Assembly (NCBI RefSeq): GCF_001577835.2
Contig: NC_029521.1
Span: 12,460,000 to 12,523,999, forward strand
DNA from: Coturnix japonica
Lineage: Eukaryota; Chordata; Aves; Galliformes; Phasianidae
Direction of reading: 5' to 3'
Length of the DNA stretch: 64,000 bases
Positions 39,780-53,418 of this stretch are shown in pieces. The notes beneath the pieces are model-generated. The model saw only the letters and a list, made by a program, of their open reading frames with translations. It did no database searches and had not been told where the DNA came from. Positions within the stretch are counted from its first letter, which is position 1; each line of letters starts with the position of its first letter. The position numbers were made by a program, and so were the translations under genes.

Positions 39780-42700
39780 CTAGGAGAAAACAAAGTAACT
39801 GACCTTGAATGTCTCAAAACCCTGGGTCATTACTCAATCCAGGCCTAGATCCAGTAATTTTATAAGCAGTGTTTTGTTTTTTTTTCATCTAAAAAGTATG
39901 AAATTATTGTTTTCATCTTGTTTATGCTTCACACATCAAATAAATTCAGTGCAAACACATTATACATGTCAATCATTTCATTAATGCTTTACAAATACAG
40001 CTGTCATTCTTTTCTGAGTTAGCCAAGTATCCTAAGATGCTTTAGGATCGCATAAAGCAGAACTTAGTCCAAACAGCTTCTGTTAATGAAAACGCCTCTT
40101 CTATGCATTAGGGAGAAAATTATCATGAAAGGGAAGTGTATAAGGAACAGAAGATCATTAATAACTTCCTTAGTATTCTCCAGGAGCAAGCTACAAAACC
40201 TTTCTAATTTTTATCCTTTCATTAATTGACGTGGCGCTGTTCCTTTTCTGCCTGCAACTGAATCACCACAAACCAGAGAAAAAGCAGAGAATTTGTTAAC
40301 TTTAATGTTACTCTCCATGCCTTTTGCTGAGGACAAGCAGCAAAGAACACTTAAGGACATTTAAGTATTTACACTTGTGCACCTTTGGCTGACAGCAAGC
40401 AGTACAAATTCTTAACACTTCAGGACGTTTAAATATTGACACTGTGTACTTACATTCTGTGACAAAGAAGTTGAGCATGGTCAAGACAACAGTGTGGCCA
40501 CTGAACATATAATCTCCACATGTATGTACTCCAGTAAGAGTCATTCCAAAGCCACTCCATATTGCAAATGCCCGCTGGAGTTTTGCCCAAACATTGCCAT
40601 ACAACTGTGTGTAAGAAAAAAAACCAACATTTACCTTTAGTAAGTTCCTACCCAGCACAAACAATACATTCTTCAAGTTACACCACAGAGAACTAGAAGT
40701 TAGCTGCCTAGTAATACGTGTGGTTAGTAGAATTGATTTTTGGGGGTCTTTTATTAAAATACAGGTTAGCACATCATTGTCTTTTATTGTGGTGGTGAGT
40801 TCCACTAGTAATGTCAATTAGTGCCTCTGATTAATCCTGGTATTTAGAGCAAGTATTTTGTTGCAAGTCGGTTACATACCAAGTGACACTCGTTTTTTTT
40901 CCCTGAACACATTCAACCTCATACTGTGTCACTGTCAATCTTCCAATATTCTGCTCAAACTTTTAACTAGAAGCTAGGATAAAAATATGAAATCCCACAT
41001 TCAGTGAATATTTCTTCTTAGAACACTAACATTTTGTACAAAACCATGCACCCAAGAAGATGAGGAAGTGATTACTCCATGGCATGGCAACCAATAGCAA
41101 AAATTACAAAACCATGACACTCCACCTTCAGTTTTTCTCAGTCAAGGCTTTAAGTGCATATTTCTCTGAAAGATTCTCTCCAGTTGATATTGTGAAATAT
41201 TTTTAAAAGTTCCCCTTCTCCCTTTGCCAAGTGACTCTCCTCCCTCAGAAACTGCAAGAGTTTCAAAGACTCCTACAGGTGTAACACCTGCATAATAGGA
41301 ATGAATGAAGGGGAGCAGAGAGGACAAGAAACACGCTGCTTTTACCAACATACATCTAACATGATAGCCACAATCACCTTTATCACAACTTAAATAACAT
41401 TTTTAAAAATTCTTTTTAAAAAGAAAACAGGAGAAAATTTGAAGCATTTCATGTTTTTACCTTTCCAGTACACTGCAAGTGCTGGCCTGGCACAGAGAGT
41501 GAGGTAACAAACATTGTGACGCAACGTAGTAAGAATACTGTCCCCATAAGGCTGCACAGCCTCCGCAGAAGTATAGATCTGGGAAGAATGCACAGAAACT
41601 GATAGTAAGAATCCCAATATACTGTATTTTTTCCATATAACATTTTCTCCCACTGCAGCTTAATTCCCAGAAAGCTCCAAATCACTGGATTTTACTTGTA
41701 AGCAGTAACGTAAAGGCAATATTCCACGTGTCAGCGTGAGACAGCGAAGCAAGCTAACAAAAGCCCTACAGCCCCACTCCTCTGCATTTACGTTAGCTGC
41801 GCTTGTACTAGCTTTGGCACTCATGTCTTCTGTTGATGAACTGATAAAAATAAACTAAATGGTGTAAAGTTAACTTATTAATAGGCGCACACAAATGGGT
41901 TTTCTACCATCAATCCAGTGGCAACAAACCTCCAGGCTGGCTCAGCCATCCTGTGGAATTTCATTCTCAGAATGAACAGAATTGTTGAATAAATACACTG
42001 TACCTGTGTTTGTGAAGCAGAAGAACCAACAGCCAAATGTAGCAAAGAATTACACCACATACTTCAGTCATAGCAAATGCCCATGGTATCCTTGGGACAC
42101 TAAAAGAAGATGAAGCAAGAAAGGCTTAATACAAAGGCTTAATTTTTCTTTATAGTCTCAATATTAAAACAAAACAACCCACATTAGGTTCTAGCTGCAA
42201 AACTAACTTGCATTATTCTCACAATAGTTTAAAGTACAATCAAAATTATAGTTAGACTGCGTTAAATATAATCTGAATTACCTTGTAATTAAGTTATCTC
42301 TTGCATTTTCAGGAAACATTTACATGGAATTCACCAAACAAAAGAAAATTTACGTGATTTACTAACAGGATGTGTTCCTTTACCATTGTTTCTCTACAAA
42401 CCATTCTGAAACAAACTTGCATCAATGAAATGCTTCAAAACTTAAAACCATAAGTACTTGTAATGAAACAAAACTACAAGGGAAAGCATTAGGGCAAGTA
42501 TAAATTCCTTTCAAAGGTAGATTATCACTATATAATCACTATATGCAAACCATCTAGCCCGGCTGACCAAAAGATTCAATACTTTCTTGCATACATGTTG
42601 CACTAATGATTTCCACTCTACATCCACACCAAAACAGAGACTATCAGTTCTCAGTTGTGTGTTCCCTTTGGTACAAAGAGGTGGCAAAGCACTGCTCAAA

Positions 42701-44405
42701 TGCTTAGATTAGTTGTGATCCTCTTTTTGTTCAGTGAGCTGCTGCTTTCTGACCTCTTCTGTCCTCTCACCCACTGAATACTGTGGAATTTGCCCTGGGA
42801 ACAAAATCCACCAATGCCACTGCTCTCATTCCCTTTCACTTTGTTTGATGAGGACCATCCTGACTGAACTATATATGATTAACAGAGATTCTGTGCACTG
42901 CCTCAAAGGATTAGATCCCTACTGACTTCACCAAATCTGATAATAAAAATGGATATTGAAAGGAATGAAGCCACAAAGACGTGACTTCTGATAAGTTTGA
43001 CTTGTAATTTGAAAATCTCCATGCCATAAATTCTCTGTGGTGCAATTCCTCAATGGGAGCATTTATCTCCTACGGAATTTCTAGTCAGTGACTAAGATTT
43101 CACCCTTGCTACTGCATATCTTTTCTGACTGAAAGTGATTGTTTAATACCAACAAAATGCACAGGCACCATTAAAGTTATGAAAGAGTTCTAGTACACAG
43201 ATGTGGTTTATAAAGATGCTGGCCTGTTCAGTCTCATTCAGTTTCCCCAAGCAATTTTCAATAAGTTGGTAGAGGGGAGACAGCATAAATACAGAATCGA
43301 TACTATCCCCTTTCAGTTTCCTCACTCACTGGCACTTTGTTTACCAACTTCCCCTAAGCAAAAAGCAGACGTCTCCCAGAAAGTCATCCATCAGTGGGCT
43401 GCTACAACTGAGAGAGAGCTTGAATATTAAGACTATAACATTCCTTCGTCAAAAGTTTGCCTATAGCATGACATACTAATGTTCATAGCAGCATCTGGAT
43501 TTCGGGAAGAGCAAACAGCTGCTCACCTATGACAGCTGACCATCATCCTTTTTACTAAAATGAGAAGACTGAATAATTTATCCCTTTGTTGCAATTAAAG
43601 ACACAGAATTAAATATAAACAGGGTAGAATAACAGCTCAAGTTGTTTTCTTCTGCAATGACCCTACATCTAACAGAAACATGTTTCAGTTTCTGGAGAGA
43701 ATGTACTATACTCATTACCATTTTGCACAACTACCTTCAAGAACATAGAAAACTTTGAAAATGACAAAAAAGGCATCCTGCAGTTTGAGCATCAACTTAC
43801 TGCTTTGTCATAAAGAAAACTTCTTACCTATCCAGAAATATGTCTGGTAGAGGTGGATACGTCTGCATGTCAGGTACTCGCTCGTGTACTATAACCATAA
43901 CAAATGATGTAAAGCCAAACACTATGAAGACATAAACACAACTTAAAACTGTCTTCCAGTACTCTGGGTCCAGTCTTCTTGTTGAATGTTTGTTTTTTCC
44001 ATTGGCATATTGATACTGATCACCATTCAAATCAGTAATTGGTCCATCATAGTCCCGAGGTACTTCACCATTGCAAAACCAATCTGCACCCTGCAGTGAG
44101 CCAACAGTAGCACACACAGTGCCGATGTGACTATCACTGTTGTATCCCAGCTCTTCTAGGACATCAACATGTTGCTTCTGTAGCTTGCGTATGGATAGCA
44201 TTAGCCTTTTGATATCCCCCAGGATTTTGATTTCCAATGGAGGAGATCGTAAATCATACTCCGTGAGTGTCAGCAACGTAATTCCATCTAGTCTGTGTCT
44301 ATTGCACAAAATATCCACGTATTCACAGAAGCCTTCTTCCTTCAGCCACTTAGCCACATTCTTGGTTGTCCAACGTTGAATGCAAAGCTGGTTATTGCCT
44401 GCCAT
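39475..44405 (-). CDS. SAMD8: SAMD8 (SMSr), ceramide phosphoethanolamine synthase (five coding exons, 415 aa)
   Basis: SAMD8 is the ER-resident sphingomyelin-synthase-related protein. It makes trace ceramide phosphoethanolamine and helps control ER ceramide. Coding exons on the minus strand are 43828-44405, 42004-42099, 41461-41578, 40454-40604 and 39475-39779. All junctions are GT-AG with matching phases, for 1,248 nt and 415 aa, the same length as human. An N-terminal SAM domain (about 10-78, from [15 protein letters not shown]) drives oligomerisation in this family. Six membrane segments follow from about residue 150. The catalytic triad is in place: His301 in the SGHT motif, and His344 and Asp348 in HYSID. 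Two in-frame ATGs open the frame (44408 and 44405). I chose the second, which gives MAGNNQLC, in line with human MAGPNQLC. The first would add one Met. Confidence 0.97.
40454..40604 (-). CDS. SAMD8: SAMD8 coding exon 4, residues 265-315, catalytic His301
   Basis: A 151-nt exon encoding [20 protein letters not shown], with the first catalytic histidine at 301 in SGHT, then the helix [12 protein letters not shown]. The donor is gtaagt and splits Tyr315. Confidence 0.97.
41461..41578 (-). CDS. SAMD8: SAMD8 coding exon 3, residues 225-264
   Basis: A 118-nt exon encoding [19 protein letters not shown] and [15 protein letters not shown]. These are the conserved RRxCxxxGTxxLLR and SVPG motifs of the sphingomyelin synthase family. 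The donor is gtaaaa. Confidence 0.96.
42004..42099 (-). CDS. SAMD8: SAMD8 coding exon 2, residues 193-225
   Basis: A 96-nt exon encoding [20 protein letters not shown] and a hydrophobic helix ending LLLHKHR. The acceptor is preceded by ttcttttag and the donor is gtacag. Confidence 0.96.
43828..44405 (-). CDS. SAMD8: SAMD8 first coding exon, residues 1-193: SAM domain and first membrane segment
   Basis: The exon runs from acceptor AG (44437-44436), through 30 nt of 5' UTR, to donor gtaaga, ending inside codon 193. It encodes the SAM domain ([20 protein letters not shown]) and a linker with [13 protein letters not shown]. The first transmembrane helix (about 151-173) and the [16 protein letters not shown] luminal loop follow. 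Confidence 0.96.
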
Positions 44406-44435
44406 CATCCTTCTCTCTCCACCAATAAAACTGAC

Positions 44436-47400
44436 CTGCTTTACATTGGAGAAAGAGACAAAACCTCAGTGTTCACTGCAGATTATCAGAACATCAGTCT
44501 TTCATGCATTCTTAGGTGCTTAATTAGCCAAAGATGTTTTATGTAAGTGCCGGCCAAAAACCAGGCATAATTAATTAGGTAAGTAAATATTTTAAAACAA
44601 TTTAATTCTAGTAAAATTAACTTGTTTTTACCTAGAAATGTAAGGCCACCCAAAAGGAGAATATTTCCTAGGTCTAACCAGCCTTTTATTTGTTACAAAT
44701 GAAAATCTGAGTTTGTGAATTACACTAGGCAACAAAAAACAAAGATTACACAGTAGCTTAATCATTACTCTTGTCTACTGTTTGAACCTCAAAAAACTAA
44801 GGAGAGAAGTAAAACCAGCAACCAAGTAAAACTGAAATATAGCTAAAATAGCATATCACAGGTCCAACATAGGCTTCTGCTTTAAAATACAAATGAAAGC
44901 TTTGGAAGCATGAATTCCCACCCCAGTAAACTTAATGCTTGGTATCTACAGTCATACTGACCTGGGCCACCTCAGCTATATGTTAATGGTGCAGTTGTCC
45001 AACTTAGATACGTATGTATGAGCTGAGTAATTAATATAATATAATTTAATAATTAATTTAATGACATTTAATAATATTAATAATATTAATAATATTAATA
45101 TTAATATTTAATAATATAATAATGCTTGCAAATAGTTTAGGATTTTACACTCAAAATAACAGCATTGGAAACCAAGCACCATTTTTTAATCCAAAATAAA
45201 TTTGGAAGTGGTCATAATAGAGACGATATCAAAAACTGAAAAAATGTATTATCTTCATAGAAATTTCTCAGTAATCCTTTTTTTAACTCTAGAATATTGT
45301 TTAAAAAGGGAAGACAATGTGGCAACACTCTGGCCCTATGTGAATAACAGCTTCAAACTGTGGGGTTAGTCCATAGCACTACAAATAATTTAGTGCAGTT
45401 AAAAATAATAATAATCATCATCTAAACGTGTTACATAGAATATATGGGAAAAAAAAAGTAAAGTTACCAGTGATATAAAATTATTAAAAAGCTTATTCAA
45501 TATTTAAGACCCAGAGCAGTACAGAATGGATTGGTGCATAATTTATACTTGGTAGCTTTTGTACAGCTACTCTCTAAGAAACAGCTATGGTTTCAAAGCT
45601 CTTTTTTGTGAGAAAAAGCAGTGTAATTAACCAGAACGCTTCAATCACGTCAACCAAATCTCAGAAAACACACAGCAGTACAAAACACACCACATATTGC
45701 TTTCAAGATTTTCAGAGGGAAGATCAGGAAATAGTTTGTTTAACATTTCTATTATATTAAGCCTCTGTACACAGTAAATAGGCACTGATCCCAACACAAA
45801 CATTCAAGAGTTTTCAGCTCTTCCACACACACAAGCTTTACTTCTACTTTTCTTTTTAAAAAGGTACCATGCCCATCACCAAAAGCGGCACCTATAATGA
45901 CTGAGTGCAACTTCTTCCACTGTAAATCTAATAGCACCATGCATTACTTTCTTCTGTATCAGAAAAGACTCCATTTGTCCATCAACATTTCCCAGTATTG
46001 CAAAAGAAGTATTTTAGCTGAAGAATGGGAGCGCAATTCAAAGTTGCCCTTGTTGCCCTTTAAAAGGCCCAAGGGAGTGGTGCTCCTTAAAATATTCCCT
46101 GTGGAGTGGATAGTACATTAACAGCATGTACGTTATGCACAGATTTAATTTCTCAGGCCACGTACAGTCAATACATATATAAACCTTAACACCTCTATTT
46201 AAACAATTGCCAAAATATCCACAAACCATTACATATCTGCACAGCTACTATATTCTTCCTTCTCCATTTAAGAATAGAGTTGTTCATTTGTTATCTTAAT
46301 ATTACCAAAGATCTTGCTCAAAGGAACTGTATTAACCATAGCTATTACAAAACAAGAAGCAATCTGTAATTACTGAATGGTTAATTGACCTTTTTATATA
46401 CTTAAAATTTACTCCACTAAAAAAAAAAAAAGTTGCTCATCAGAATTTCCAACTTTCCCTATTTAGAAGTACAGATAAAGCAGGCCCACGTGTTAATTTG
46501 TGCCTTTATAAGACTGTAATCATCATATATTTTCCAAAAGCAGTGAATTCAGACTCACCAAAAACACACTCAACTATATTGACCTGCCTTCTAATCAAAG
46601 CACCTTTGGAGGGCAGGTGCAGGAAGCTCTCTTTACCCAGTAAGAATTCTGTTCCTTTGGTAAAAGAATCTCAACATCCACTCAGTGTTTCTTCATATAG
46701 AATTCCAGAAATGTAAGTGAATGAATGAATAAATTAATTAATAGAAATCAGCCCTTGCATGGCATGCAATAAATGTGACCTCACAACACTGAGTAAGCAC
46801 AGCCCAAAACATCAAAGGTCATTAATGACTGGGCAGACCAGGGAGAAAGTCTGCATCAACTTAAGATGTACCTGATAGCACCTGCTCCTGTTTTCAAATG
46901 CTGCCAGAGCAAAGACATTTAGCCAGCTGAAAAGACAAAGATAGCACTTAAAACACTAAGTTAACCATCCCACATAACTCATAGCTAATTCCAGTGGGAC
47001 AGCAACAGTTAAGTTCACTTTTGATGACATGATATTTTCCTTTAACTCAGAAGCTGCACTCTGCTTTGAACTAGGCATTCAGTGCCACTTTCATACTTTA
47101 CACAGTTAAAAAGTACGTTTTCCTAATAATCTTAGCACCTGAAACACAGCACAGATCTCTATGCCAAACTAGTTTCTAGGCTTAAGAAAAATCTCAGCTT
47201 AAAAGACAGAAGCAGAAATATTCTATATATGTAGAATAGCTTAATACCTTATTTCTTTCCCATGCCTTTTACTTGATCTCTTTTATCCCTCTATTAACTT
47301 GGAAACATTATGAAGCATACATACATGGAATCTGCACTGAAGCCCAACACCAGCAGCCTGCACTGTGTGATCGACCAATGTAACAGAAGAGCAACACAGA

Positions 47401-49983
47401 TGACTGTACACACCTTTTGGAAGAAAGCAGCACCAAGAGCCTCCTACACTACTGGTTTTTATCTCCGAAAACAAATAAAGGAACAGATGAATAACATTAA
47501 GCAAGCGCAGTCTCAAGTGTCAGAGGGCAAAATATACTTTTCTCCTGACATCAGCAATGTCTGCAGTGAGCTGGTTGATTACTTTCCTGTTACTGTTGAC
47601 TTTATATTTAGTCAGCCCATCAGCAGTACATATCATGTGTTCTATTTCCCCTTTTCCTTCTCCAGCCTCTCAATTAACAGCATGAACACAACTGTTAGCG
47701 AACTACTGTGGGAGCAATAGATGCATATTTAGATACAGAAAACTAATCTTTCTCAGAATTATTACCCACAGTTCTAGCATGCTTTCCAGCACTAAATTAC
47801 CTTTAGTCAACCACCAAGCCCATTACTTCTCCAGCACACAGACATGGAGTCACTGTATTGAGGTACAAAGGTGGAAAGTTCCTGCTACAGTTGAAAGACA
47901 GTAGCAGTATCATTACACTAACATGAGGCAATAGACCTGATATGGAGATGCGGATCACGTACACCAGCATCATAGCAGAAGGGTTAACTGAGAAGCTGGC
48001 AGTGCCCACAGCAGGCTCAGCAGGGTGCTGTGGGTTCACTGTGCAAAGCCACCAGCACCGTGCTGCCCTGCGTGCTGGGCAGCCCGTGACCCCTTGCTGT
48101 CACACTTCTTGATTGTTATTTCCAGTTAGTTTCAATTCGTGCCATCCTTGAGAAGAATTCTAGGAAGGTGACTGAAGAACAATCAGGTCTCAAGGGACAT
48201 AACCTACATTTCTCTGCAGTAGTTTTTAAGCTGAAGTCTGAATGTAGGCAATCCCAGCTCAGCCCTCACTGACTCAGCTGGCTGAGGAGCACCACAACTC
48301 ACATTTTTGGAGAAAAGATTTCCATGCAACATAGGCATGACATGGGCTCTGCTGCTGCACTGAAAAGCCAGTGACAGTAGCTAATGCTGAGCCAGCCTGC
48401 TGTCCTGTATGCTCAGTCGGGACTGCTGAGCTGGAAAAGGAATATGGAGAACCACACCCTTGTCGCACAACAGCAGTCTCATACTCTGCTGCTGCTGTTC
48501 ATCCCTGCGTCTTTTCGAAAACCCTAAGCACTCTGAGGTTGAGAAATGGGACAGGCTTCCTGAAGTGAGCCCACAGTAACTTCACAGGCAGCAATGCTCC
48601 CGTAAATCCTGCTTTCAGTTTTACTGGGTGACGTTGCTGTCAGAGTTGCTCCATAAACATCTCTACTAAGCGACCTTATCGGCAGCATTACAACTGTTCT
48701 GACAGATCTCACTGCAAGGTAGGAAGGCAAGATACAAAGTCTCACAAAGTAACACCTGTCTGGCTTACTATAAGCCTTAGATCACCAAGGAAGATCTGCT
48801 TTTCAAGAACGGTTCAGTGAAAGCACTGCATGGTAGAAAATAAAGAACTGACACAGTAAAAGCAAAGATTAGCTCCATGTGCTTAAAGAGCCCTTCTCTT
48901 GGAATGCCTCCATGCAAAACTGACAGCAGCTATTACACATGATCCTGGAAGCTAAACTCATTTGTCTTGAGAACCACTAAGTGCGATTATACAGCTGAAT
49001 AGAATACATACAGCTCCTTGACTGCTGCACCTCATTACACCAAATGGGCTGTACTACACTCAAGCAAACAGTGAGAGCATCTCCATCCCTTATCTGCTAA
49101 CCAGCTCACAAAACGTTTTCTATCCTGCCACCATCATTCATGGCACACACAAGTGACTTTCAAGCATCTGACTGAGCACTCCCCCACTTCACTTATCTTA
49201 GAATGTAACTCACAGTATTTCGTTGATATCTGTACAAGACCTTGAACATTTCACACGCTAAATGCTGCTCAGAGAACAACAACTCAGGTTTGCTACTTTC
49301 CCCTCTTTAACCTCTTTTCTTCTTCTCACACTCTCACTTTTGTGTGGAAACAGTGGAATATAGAAACAATCCTGCCATCCACATTAACATCAGAACAGCA
49401 TTTGTAGTCTAGCATGAGGAGTAGCAGTGGCATGGAGCCTGAGGGATGGCGGCTCCCAGGCCATGCTGTGCTTCTGGGTAAACACGCAGCAAAAAGACCC
49501 CAACGTAAAACACAACGATTTAACACCTTTGCTTGTTCCAAGCCTACAAACCATTTCCTTCACGTATAAGCGCTGCTCTCCCGTTCCAAACTTACCTGAT
49601 TTTTAAAGACGAGCAGCCCCAGCAGCACCTCCCTGAGCAGCGACAGCCACCCAACGCTGCACCCAGGGATGGATGACAGTGTCACAGCCACAACTTTCTC
49701 AGCTCACGGCTTTAACCCCTCCAAAATCCTCCCGGCACCTCCGCCCACCATTCCACGAGGGGCTTTACCAGCACAGCACCTTCCCGAGCCCCACGTCCTC
49801 GGAACCCCGTACCCACCACGCACCGGCCCTCGGAGCCCCGTATTCAGCCCGGTTCTGGGGACGGGCCCCCGCGGCCGGCCGGGCTCCGGCACCCACGGAC
49901 GACGCGAGCCCCGGGGCAGGCGATGCGGAGCCCGCCCTTCTCCCGCGGCCCCACCGCCACTGCTGTGCTCCGCCTCGCCTCAC
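44436..49983 (-). other. SAMD8 first intron (about 5.5 kb)
   Basis: Intronic sequence between the presumed CpG-island exon and the start-codon exon. It holds an AT-only simple repeat (45,028-45,124). Otherwise I see no transposon, RNA gene or exon. Open frames up to 136 codons (47,310-47,720) match nothing I recognise. Confidence 0.55.
45028..45124. repeat. AT-only simple repeat in SAMD8 intron 1
   Basis: Irregular TAATAT/TTAATA units, with alternating AATATT arrays, run for nearly 100 bases with almost no G or C. It is low-complexity and likely length-polymorphic. Confidence 0.85.
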
Positions 49984-50165
49984 CTCAGCAGCGCAGAGCG
50001 GCCGTGCCGCAGCACCCAGCTCCGGGGCGGCAGCGGCTCCTGCCCGCCCTGCCTCCCTCCGGCGGCGGCGGCGGCCCCCGCAGCCACCCCATCCCCGGCA
50101 GGAAGCGGAGCGCGACGGCGGCGGAAGGGGCGGGGCGGGGCGGCGTGGCCGTGTTGTCTGGCCGG
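49680..50165 (-). promoter_or_regulatory. SAMD8: CpG-island promoter of SAMD8
   Basis: About 500 bases of CpG-dense DNA lie upstream of SAMD8. A run of overlapping GC boxes (ggggcggggcggggc, about 50,128-50,142) marks the core. An excellent minus-strand donor (GAG|gtgagg, 49983-49978) can splice a non-coding exon from here to the 44,435 acceptor. DUSP13 starts 3.8 kb away in the opposite direction, so the two promoters are divergent but not shared. Confidence 0.8.
49984..50110 (-). other. SAMD8: Candidate non-coding exon 1 of SAMD8
   Basis: The left boundary is the strong donor CTGAG|gtgagg. The right boundary is a guess, placed just below the GC boxes where initiation is likely. The first coding exon carries only 30 nt of 5' UTR after its acceptor, so such an upstream exon is required. 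Confidence 0.4.
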
Positions 50166-53100
50166 GTGCTGTTGTGTTGGGGTTGTGTGTGCGCGTTCCT
50201 AAACAAAGCGAGGTGCGGGGTCAGCGCCCGAGGTTGGTTGGCGGTGTGTTTCCTCAAGCCCCATCAAAGAGCACCACTCTCCCTCATTCTAAGGCATACA
50301 TGCATTAAAAAAACAGCAGGGCCTGTTTTTTATATTGCAGGCCCTTATATAGCTCTGTTTCCATATCAATCTGTTAAAAAACATTCCTCTCTTCAGTCGT
50401 GCCATTATTCTTCCCAGTCACCTGTCCAAGGTGATGCCAAGCACAGAGGCAGGCAGGACAAGTGACTGATGGAACCTTCAGGAAACTCCAGTGCTCCACA
50501 GCCTATAAATAATACAAATGGAAGGGATGGTAGGGGACAGACAAATTAGACCCAAATGACTCCAGGAATACATTTATTTTGTCTATCAGCTGACATTTAG
50601 CTTTCAGCCTTTTGCAGCATCATCATGCAGCCTGAAGAACATTCAGAAATTTCTGTATTGATGTAATTACAGTGAGGTCCCACAGAAGTCTCCCAAATTG
50701 TTGCTTCCTTTGAAATAAAAAACACCAGTGCCAGTGTCACTCCATTAAGTTAATGAGCTCAGCCTTTCAGAGAGTTTAGTCTTGTTCTCTTTCTTCAGAG
50801 GAAAAAGGGATCTTTCATAATCCTGATGCACACCCAACTGCATTGAAACAAAGTAAGTTTTGCATTTCAAAATCCTTCACAGCTACATCAAGTTGATGAG
50901 TCAATGGGCAGCCTGGTGCAGCTGCACAGGACTGTACACTCAGTTGTAACGGCATCTGTTGTACATAGATGAAGCACTGGACCAGCAGAATAGAAAACAC
51001 CCTGCTCATTATTACATGCCCCAATGCTGGTTTGAAGGTCCTTCTCTGAGCAGTTTGTTCCATCCAGCTCTTATATTTTACACCATACAAAGCATAGCTT
51101 CCCAAGTAAGTGCTGGAGTTAGAGGTGGCCTCCCACTTTCTTTGCCAAGATCTGGTTGCCTTTGCAGGCAGCGCAGGAATAAAGGGAATAAAGGGCTGTT
51201 TCAGTCCTTGCAATGGTCCCCTTTTTCCCTTCACTTGCACCAGATGAAAAACTGACAAGTCCAAACATGCCAGTGACAAACTGTACTGCATGAAGGTGTG
51301 ATCTGAGAAATAAGCAAAAATGCAGCAGACCTGAAGATAATCCATTAATAAGCATTTTTGCCTACTCTATACCCAGCTCATTTGTAATAAGAAATGAAAA
51401 ATTAGAAGTGAAAAGCTTCTTCTCCCAGTTCCCTACACTGTTGATTGCAAGACCAGCATGAACCTACAGTCATGCAACTCTCTGAATTCAGTCTCCAGGC
51501 TTTAAAGTTGGAAAATGATCTCTGTGTATACATATATATTAAGTACACTGTATCCAAGTTATGTTATATCAGCAGCAGATGTTCATGTTTTAAGTCCCCG
51601 GTCAAGAGTGCTGTGTCAGCCATAAAAGTTGAAGAGAGAGATGTATGCAGGCTGGCCCTGCCTCGCAGGGATTACCCCAGTGCCTGGCTGCTGGCCTGGT
51701 CTGCATCAGCATTGTGGCATCTGCAGCACAGGAGGGAGCCCTGCCGCATCTATGTGAAGCTGTCACTGCCAGTGCCGTTTTACTTCCACTGAGTTTCATT
51801 GCCTAACAGATATTTCCAAAATGACCGAATTAGCTTACACAGAAAAGTGATAAGAGCACAATTAGGGCTTAGAAGTGGGTATGTAATAGCTGTTGAGCCA
51901 CTGTATTTCAAAACTGATAACTACTTCTCCTTGTTAGCACTTGATTCTTTTTAAAAGTAAGTTATCCAGATACGTGCTTTATTTAGCAGAAATTTCCACT
52001 AAACCTCATTCTATCACTGTGAGTTATGTCACCCATGCTATGTTGATCTCAGTTTGACAGGCAGTGCCAATGCCTACATATCAGTCTGAGAATTTATGAC
52101 AAACGACATGCTATTGAAATTTATAGAACTACTGCAGATTGCCAAGAAAAAAAATCTTTAGAATATTTAATTACACTGGGTTCATCTTCAGATTGAAAAT
52201 TATTTATTCAACTTACACAGTTACATTGATCCAATGTTCAGGCTGATATATAATCACAAAAAGAAAGGAAATTTTTATTGAAATTTCCCAACCAGTTCCA
52301 ATTGCAATTTATTATATAGGAAAGGAAGAAGATGTATGACTGCAATGTTGTTTTTCTTTTGAAACAGTCTTTGTCATTAAATAATAGAGCTCACATTCAA
52401 TAATTGGAAATAATCAATTTCCAATAAATCTCAAGACCATATGCAGGAAATGAAGGCCTCAGATGAAGAGAGAATGAGCTGCTCATGAAAATTCTCCTCC
52501 AGCAAAGAATACAGCATGGTAAGGGAGGATCTTTAGCTAGAAGTGATACTTGATCTACATCACTGTTTTATTTTTGGTGATCTCCCCTCTCTACAGACCA
52601 TGTTTTACCACGTCATGTTTGTGATCTCAGTATGTGTGTTGAAACACACATCAGATCAGTTGTGTGAACTTTCAAGCATCTGTTTTCTCTTTAACTTACT
52701 TATTCCCATAACTGAGGAAAAAGGGACTGAATTGCTAAGTACTAATCAACTTATTTTTTAAGGCAGAAGATGAACTTGTCAGAGCAAAAGCCAAGGAAGT
52801 GAACACTATGTGCTAAAGCAGACAAAATTGTGCTTGCAGGCACATTAGTGTAGTAGAACACCAGAAAATGCTGTCTCACTTAGCACTGAACTAAATGTAC
52901 CAGAACTCACTTAGTTGAATTCCTCTTCAACAGCTAACTGTCCCAAAACACAAATCCTGAAAGCAGGCAGAGGAGCGAGAGCAGTAGATTCTTTGAAAGT
53001 GGAGGTGAGCGCATCTATACAGGCAGGTTTGTTTATGCCAGCTGAGCTTCTGTACTGGTGCATTTTCACTATAAAACATTCTTTCAGGATAGGTGAAAAG

Positions 53101-53418
53101 ATTCTGATCCCAGTTTTTATGGGAGAGACAAAGTTGTCACGGATTGGCATCATGTGGGATTGATAGCAACACTTTAAACAGAAGAGCATCCGTGAGCACC
53201 CTGGCTTTGACCAGCACACATTTTCCTGGCAATGCTGTGCTGCATGCTAATACAGCACTCCCTGACTCTTTTCATAGTTGGCACCTCTTACATTATTAGC
53301 AAGAGAGTGTTTGATCCCAATCACTGCACCAAACACTACCTACAAAGTAATCACAAAGGCATAGTCCACCAATTAAAAGGATGCCTTCTGTCAGATGCTG
53401 ATAATCATGCATTAACTT
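50166..53418. other. Spacer between SAMD8 and DUSP13 promoters
   Basis: No coding exon is recognised. Frames of up to 176 codons (50815-51345, minus) are overlapped by frames on the opposite strand and match no family. Alternative upstream exons of DUSP13 could lie here but none can be defined. Confidence 0.45.

Noticed and set aside
39614-39817. 67-codon minus-strand frame at the SAMD8 last exon
   Set aside because: It is a shifted frame over the real exon, which is read in the frame ending at 39,475.
40308-40817. 169-codon minus-strand frame
   Set aside because: Its centre is SAMD8 coding exon 4. The flanks are intron read-through on both sides of clear splice sites.
49669-50465. Frames of 177-211 codons through the SAMD8 CpG island
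   Set aside because: Same cause: GC-rich sequence open in several frames at once, with no recognisable domain.
50815-51345. 176-codon minus-strand frame between SAMD8 and DUSP13
   Set aside because: No family resemblance, no splice or start context, and a competing frame on the other strand. Considered chance.
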